Under the pieces are notes generated by a model. That model was not told the DNA's origin. It saw only the letters and a list, made by a program, of their open reading frames with translations, and did not search any database. From contig NZ_FTPD01000045.1 of NCBI RefSeq assembly GCF_900156895.1, positions 62,001 to 126,000 on the forward strand: DNA of 64,000 bases, written 5' to 3'. This document shows positions 60,906 to 64,000 of the stretch, one piece after another. Each line of letters starts with the position of its first letter. Position 1 is the stretch's first letter. This stretch comes from Mesorhizobium prunaredense (lineage in GTDB: Bacteria; Pseudomonadota; Alphaproteobacteria; Rhizobiales; Rhizobiaceae). The position numbers and the translations under genes were made by a program.

Positions 60906-62531
60906 TCATGCCGAGAGCTGCCGCTCGGACGGTCCCAACTCGCCGCGGCGCTCCAGCTCTTCGCGAATCAGCTTCTTGGCGATCTTGCCATAGGCCGATT
61001 TGGGCATCGTCTCCCACCACACGAAGCGCTTGGGCATCTTGTAGCGGGCGAGCTTGCCTTCCAGCCAGCGCTCAATCTCGATCGTTTCGCGCACAACGCC
61101 GGCGCGGGCGACGCAAACCGCGACGCCGACCTCGCCCCAGACGGGATCGCGAATGCCGAGAACGGCGGCTTCGCTGATGTCGGGATGGAGCAGGATCTTC
61201 TCCTCGATCTCGCGCGGATAGATGTTGGAGCCGCCGGAGATATACATGTCGGACGAGCGGCCAGTGATGTAGACGAAGCCGTCCTCGGCCATGTGGCCCA
61301 GATCGCCGGTGCGGAACCAGCCGTTGCGGAACGCTGCGGCGTTGGCTTGCGGGTTGTCGTAATAGCTGGCGAAGACTGCCGGCCCGATCACGCAGATTTC
61401 GCCGGTTTCGCCCGGCGAGACGGCATTGCCGGCGTCGTCCTGGATCTCGACCTGCATGGCCGTGCGCTCGAAACCGCAGGTTCCGATGCGCGCTTGCGGG
61501 CCATCCTCGACGGAATGATAGGAAGGAGGCTGCACAGTGATATTGCCCGTGACTTCCCCCAGGCCAAAATACTGGACCAGAACCGGCCCCAGCTTCTCGA
61601 GCGCCCGCTTCTGGTCGGCGCGGTACATCGGCGCACCGGCATAGATGACATAGCGCAACGAGGAATGGTCGAACCGGTCGACGCTGTCGTCTTCGACGAG
61701 CATCTTGAGGATGGTCGGCACGGTGAAGGCGTTGGTCACCCGCCATTTTTCGATCAGCGTCCAGACCGTCGGCACGTCGAGCTTGTCGGTTGGCAGGAGG
61801 ATAGACTTGGCGCCGTGCGCCACCTGCACGAGTTGATGAATGCCGGCCCCATGCGACAGCGGCGCCACCACGATCGAGACGTCGTCGCGGGTCGTGCCGG
61901 GCATCAGGTCGCACAGATGATTGGTGATGACAAAGCCCATTTGGCCATGCGTGAGCACGGCGGCCTTCGGCCGGCCGGTCGTGCCGGAGGTGAAGAAGAA
62001 CCAGCAGGGATCGTCGCGATCAACGGCGACGCTGGCAACGGTCCGGCCGGCAAAACGGGCGGCGACGGCGTCGTAGTCATCGCCGAATTCGGCCGCGCCG
62101 ATCGACAGGACGAAGTCGATCCCGGGGGCTGTTTCCCGGCAGGCAGCAGCATGAGCCGGGAAGCCCGCGCCGCAGATCAGGCCACGCGCGCCGCTCGCCT
62201 TGGCGAGGTAGGCGACTTCGTCCGGCGACTGACGGTAGTTCGCAGGCACCCAGACGGCCCCGAGCCGGAAGCAGGCGAACATTGATTCGAACATCTGGTT
62301 GCAATTGGCCGACTGGACGAGGATTCGGTCGCCCTTTGTCACGCCGAACTCTTCGCGGAGTGCGGCGGCCATCGCGTTGACGCGCGCTTCCATCTCGCGC
62401 CATGTCCACTGCCGCTCGCGCCAGACGAAGCCAATATCGTGCGGATTGCGGCGTGCCGCCTGGGTCAAAAAATGCGAGAGGTTCATGACGCGCGTGGAGG
62501 AAGGCGTCACGCCGCCTGGGGCCATGGTCAT
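60906..62531 (-). CDS. AMP-forming acyl-CoA synthetase
   Basis: 541 residues starting at the ATG of a TGATG overlap with the reduced thiolase gene; an internal ATG at 62486 is a shorter alternative. Phosphate loop FFTSGTTGRPKAAVLTHGQM near residue 180, VQYFGLGEVTGNITV, the hinge GWFRTGDLGHMAEDGFVYIT and the catalytic Lys in PKSAYGKIAKKLIREE are present. It activates a carboxylic acid to its CoA thioester. The binding pocket suggests a medium-chain or aromatic acid but cannot be fixed. It likely acts on what the Liv-type importer brings in. Confidence 0.9.
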   Translation of the reverse strand: MTMAPGGVTPSSTRVMNLSHFLTQAARRNPHDIGFVWRERQWTWREMEARVNAMAAALREEFGVTKGDRILVQSANCNQMFESMFACFRLGAVWVPANYRQSPDEVAYLAKASGARGLICGAGFPAHAAACRETAPGIDFVLSIGAAEFGDDYDAVAARFAGRTVASVAVDRDDPCWFFFTSGTTGRPKAAVLTHGQMGFVITNHLCDLMPGTTRDDVSIVVAPLSHGAGIHQLVQVAHGAKSILLPTDKLDVPTVWTLIEKWRVTNAFTVPTILKMLVEDDSVDRFDHSSLRYVIYAGAPMYRADQKRALEKLGPVLVQYFGLGEVTGNITVQPPSYHSVEDGPQARIGTCGFERTAMQVEIQDDAGNAVSPGETGEICVIGPAVFASYYDNPQANAAAFRNGWFRTGDLGHMAEDGFVYITGRSSDMYISGGSNIYPREIEEKILLHPDISEAAVLGIRDPVWGEVGVAVCVARAGVVRETIEIERWLEGKLARYKMPKRFVWWETMPKSAYGKIAKKLIREELERRGELGPSERQLSA

Positions 62532-62707
62532 CACTTCGCGCGCTCCAGCAACGACACGTAGACGAAGATGGCGGCGACGTCGCCGGGCTCGACGTCGGCA
62601 TGAGCAAGCGTGGGCGCCGCTGCCGTCGCCATCGACTGCCCGGTGTTTTCCAATTCCGACTTTCCGAACGCGGAATGCGCCGATCCGACGATCTGAGCCT
62701 TCGTCAT
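62531..62707 (-). pseudogene. Thiolase reduced to its two ends by an internal deletion
   Basis: A 58-codon frame with a strong AGGAGG site nine bases before the ATG. It begins QIVGSAHSAFGKSELENT and continues PTLAHADVEPGDVAAIFV, the N-terminal pattern of SCP2/acetyl-CoA-acetyltransferase-type thiolases, then jumps to YVSLLERAK and stops, which reads like a thiolase C-terminus. A normal member has about 380-400 residues with an active-site Cys that is absent here. The reading frame and both overlaps (ATGA with iclR, TGATG with the ligase) are preserved, so translational coupling of the operon is kept. Confidence 0.65.
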
Positions 62708-63561
62708 TGTGACAACCTCCTGGTGCGCGGCTTTAAAGTGGGGTGCTCGCGCATATGCGCGCGCGAGGCGAACATCTGGGCAAGCCGTTCCTCGACGCGC
62801 TTTGCCTCCTGCATGAGATATCCGACGAGTTCGACCTGTCTTGCCGGCTGCATCCGGCTGTCGATCGCCGCGATCGACAGTGCGCCGACTGGCCTTGCGT
62901 CCGCGCTGCGAAGCACAACCCCGACCCCCCAGGAATTGGCGACGATGCGGCCGGGATTGAGCGAATAGCCGTTGGCCCGCGTCGTTTCGACGTCGCGCCG
63001 GATCTGCTCGACCGGGAGCATTGGGTAGTCGGATCTGAGCACCGCGTCATTGGCGGCCAGCACCGCTTCCACTTCCTCGTCGGGGAGTGCGGCGAGCATG
63101 GCGAGCGAGCCGGCGCCGACGCCCAGTGGATGCTCGAAGCCGGCCTGCAGCGCGTGGGTCCTGACCGGGTAGGTCCCTTCCTCGCGATAGAGGCAGACTG
63201 AGTATGTGTCGCGGCGAACCGAGAGGAAGCTGGCATCTTCGGTCTTCTTCGAAAGGCGCAGCAGACTTTCCATCGAGACCTGAAGCAAGCCGAAACGTCG
63301 CGAGGCGAGGCTGCCCAGCACGTAAGCCTCCTCGCCGAGATAATAGCGCCGCGTCGTCTCGTCCTGCTCGATCATTCCCGCGCGTATCAGCGCCAGGAGC
63401 AGGCGGCGCGTTGTCGGCTTGTTGAGCCCACTCTCTTCGACGATATCGGAGAGCGAAACGCCGCGGTCGGCGTGCCGGCCGACCATCGAAAGAAGGCTGA
63501 GCGCCCGGTCGACGCTCTGCGAGCCGGTCTGATCGCGTTCTGAGGGCGGCGCGATGTCCAT
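62704..63561 (-). CDS. IclR-family regulator
   Basis: 285 residues from the ATG at 63561. The N-terminal winged helix (SQSVDRALSLLSMVGRHADR, VEESGLNKPTTRRLLLALIR) is followed by an IclR effector domain (HALQAGFEHPLGVGAGSLAM, GRIVANSWGVGVVLRSADAR, GALSIAAIDSRMQPARQVEL). It probably controls its own operon in response to an aromatic or organic acid. It lies in the operon, 2 bp after the SDR stop (TGACCATG), rather than divergent from it. Confidence 0.9.
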   Translation of the reverse strand: MDIAPPSERDQTGSQSVDRALSLLSMVGRHADRGVSLSDIVEESGLNKPTTRRLLLALIRAGMIEQDETTRRYYLGEEAYVLGSLASRRFGLLQVSMESLLRLSKKTEDASFLSVRRDTYSVCLYREEGTYPVRTHALQAGFEHPLGVGAGSLAMLAALPDEEVEAVLAANDAVLRSDYPMLPVEQIRRDVETTRANGYSLNPGRIVANSWGVGVVLRSADARPVGALSIAAIDSRMQPARQVELVGYLMQEAKRVEERLAQMFASRAHMREHPTLKPRTRRLSQ

Positions 63562-63563
63562 GG

Positions 63564-64000
63564 TCAGCGCAGCTCGCAGACGGCGCAGCTTTGGCCGCCG
63601 TCGACAGGCAGGCAAACGCCGGTGACGAAGCGCGCCTCCTCGGAGGCAAGAAACACGGCCGCCGCAGCGACGTCCCACGCTGTTCCCATCCTGCCCATCG
63701 GCACCATGGCGTTGCGGGCGACCACCATCTCGTCAGCCGAGCCGTATTGGCCGGAAATCTGCTTATAGATCATCGGCGTGTCGATCAGGCCCGGCATGAT
63801 GCAGTTGGCGCGAATACCTTGCCGGGCATATTGCATGGCCAGCGCCACGGTGGCCTGGTTCACCGCGGCCTTGGCCGCACAATAGGCGAAATAGGGATAA
63901 CCGACGTAGCGTATCGCGGCGAGTGACGAGATATTGACGATCGCACCGCCGCCGCCCTTGAGCATATGCGGCAACACCGCCTTGGCGGTGCGGTAGACCG
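63564..64000 (-). CDS. Short-chain dehydrogenase, partial at the window edge
   Basis: Only the C-terminal ~145 residues are inside the window; the frame is open to base 64000. Catalytic Ser in IVNISSLAAIRYVG and Tyr/Lys in YFAYCAAKAAVNQA are visible, as is the C-terminal VCLPVDGGQSCAV. It is the most upstream gene seen of the overlapping minus-strand operon (SDR, IclR, thiolase relic, CoA ligase, SDR, PPC). The substrate is unknown. Confidence 0.85.
   Translation of the reverse strand, partial: VYRTAKAVLPHMLKGGGGAIVNISSLAAIRYVGYPYFAYCAAKAAVNQATVALAMQYARQGIRANCIMPGLIDTPMIYKQISGQYGSADEMVVARNAMVPMGRMGTAWDVAAAAVFLASEEARFVTGVCLPVDGGQSCAVCELR

Noticed and set aside
1-64000. CRISPR array, tRNA or rRNA genes, integrase or transposase
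   Set aside because: No regularly spaced repeats, no tRNA- or rRNA-like sequence recognised by eye, and no protein with recombinase motifs on either strand. tRNA search software could still find something missed.

Overview
The window reads as a chromosome segment of a Rhizobiales bacterium, most likely Mesorhizobium or a close relative. This is an inference from high GC, a rhizobial-type malonate locus (matR / matA-matB-matC), a RIME-like double-palindrome repeat near the left edge, a BTLCP-type transglutaminase and several small proteins typical of the order. No rRNA, tRNA, CRISPR array, integrase or intact insertion sequence was seen.

Region I (about 1-22 kb) is a surface-polysaccharide locus, nearly all on the minus strand. 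It has a Wzz/BY-kinase-like chain-length protein, a LuxR-type and a Crp/Fnr-type regulator, an ExoZ/OafA-like acyltransferase, a GT8-like, a WaaE-like GT2 and a WaaG-like GT4 glycosyltransferase, four sulfotransferases of three kinds, a GT-B-like protein, three tandem paralogous GT9/GT41-like proteins, and an MsbA-like ABC exporter. Decayed genes (a GSCFA-domain fragment and a frameshifted small membrane gene) and AT-richer patches suggest turnover by horizontal transfer.

Region II (about 22-31 kb) has an orphan VapB-like antitoxin and a catabolic unit. That unit comprises an SDR dehydrogenase, a polyamine-type ABC importer (ATPase, Tat-exported binding protein, two permeases), a HisD-family dehydrogenase, a zinc alcohol dehydrogenase and a HutC-type GntR regulator. 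The set resembles HpsN/HpsO/HpsP-type 2,3-dihydroxypropane-sulfonate catabolism (inference).

Region III (about 30.8-51.5 kb) carries two catabolic modules. First is malonate use (matC, matB, matA, divergent matR with three operator-like boxes at exact 21-bp spacing). Second is a soluble di-iron propane/acetone/phenol-type monooxygenase (prm/mimABCD) with amidohydrolase, DUF59 protein, GroEL-like chaperonin and alcohol dehydrogenase, plus an AcoR-type sigma-54 activator. A perfect -24/-12 promoter and a palindromic upstream site lie in front of prmA. Divergent from prmA is a compact four-gene operon of unknown function (two small proteins, a coiled-coil protein and a beta-propeller protein). 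The whole block is bounded by a ~161-bp imperfect direct repeat. The left copy joins an intact gntR to a sliver of a small gene; the right copy joins a gntR remnant to the intact small gene. That is the signature of a duplicative (Campbell-like) integration of about 20.7 kb.

Region IV (about 51.5-64 kb) has an amylo-alpha-1,6-glucosidase, a GT4 remnant, a complete branched-chain-amino-acid-type ABC importer (livG-F-K-H-M, with an attenuator-like hairpin after the binding protein), and a tightly overlapping minus-strand operon: SDR (runs off the right edge), IclR regulator, a thiolase reduced to its two ends, an acyl-CoA ligase, a second SDR and a tandem PPC/DUF296 protein. Together these look like uptake and CoA-dependent oxidation of an organic acid or aromatic compound.
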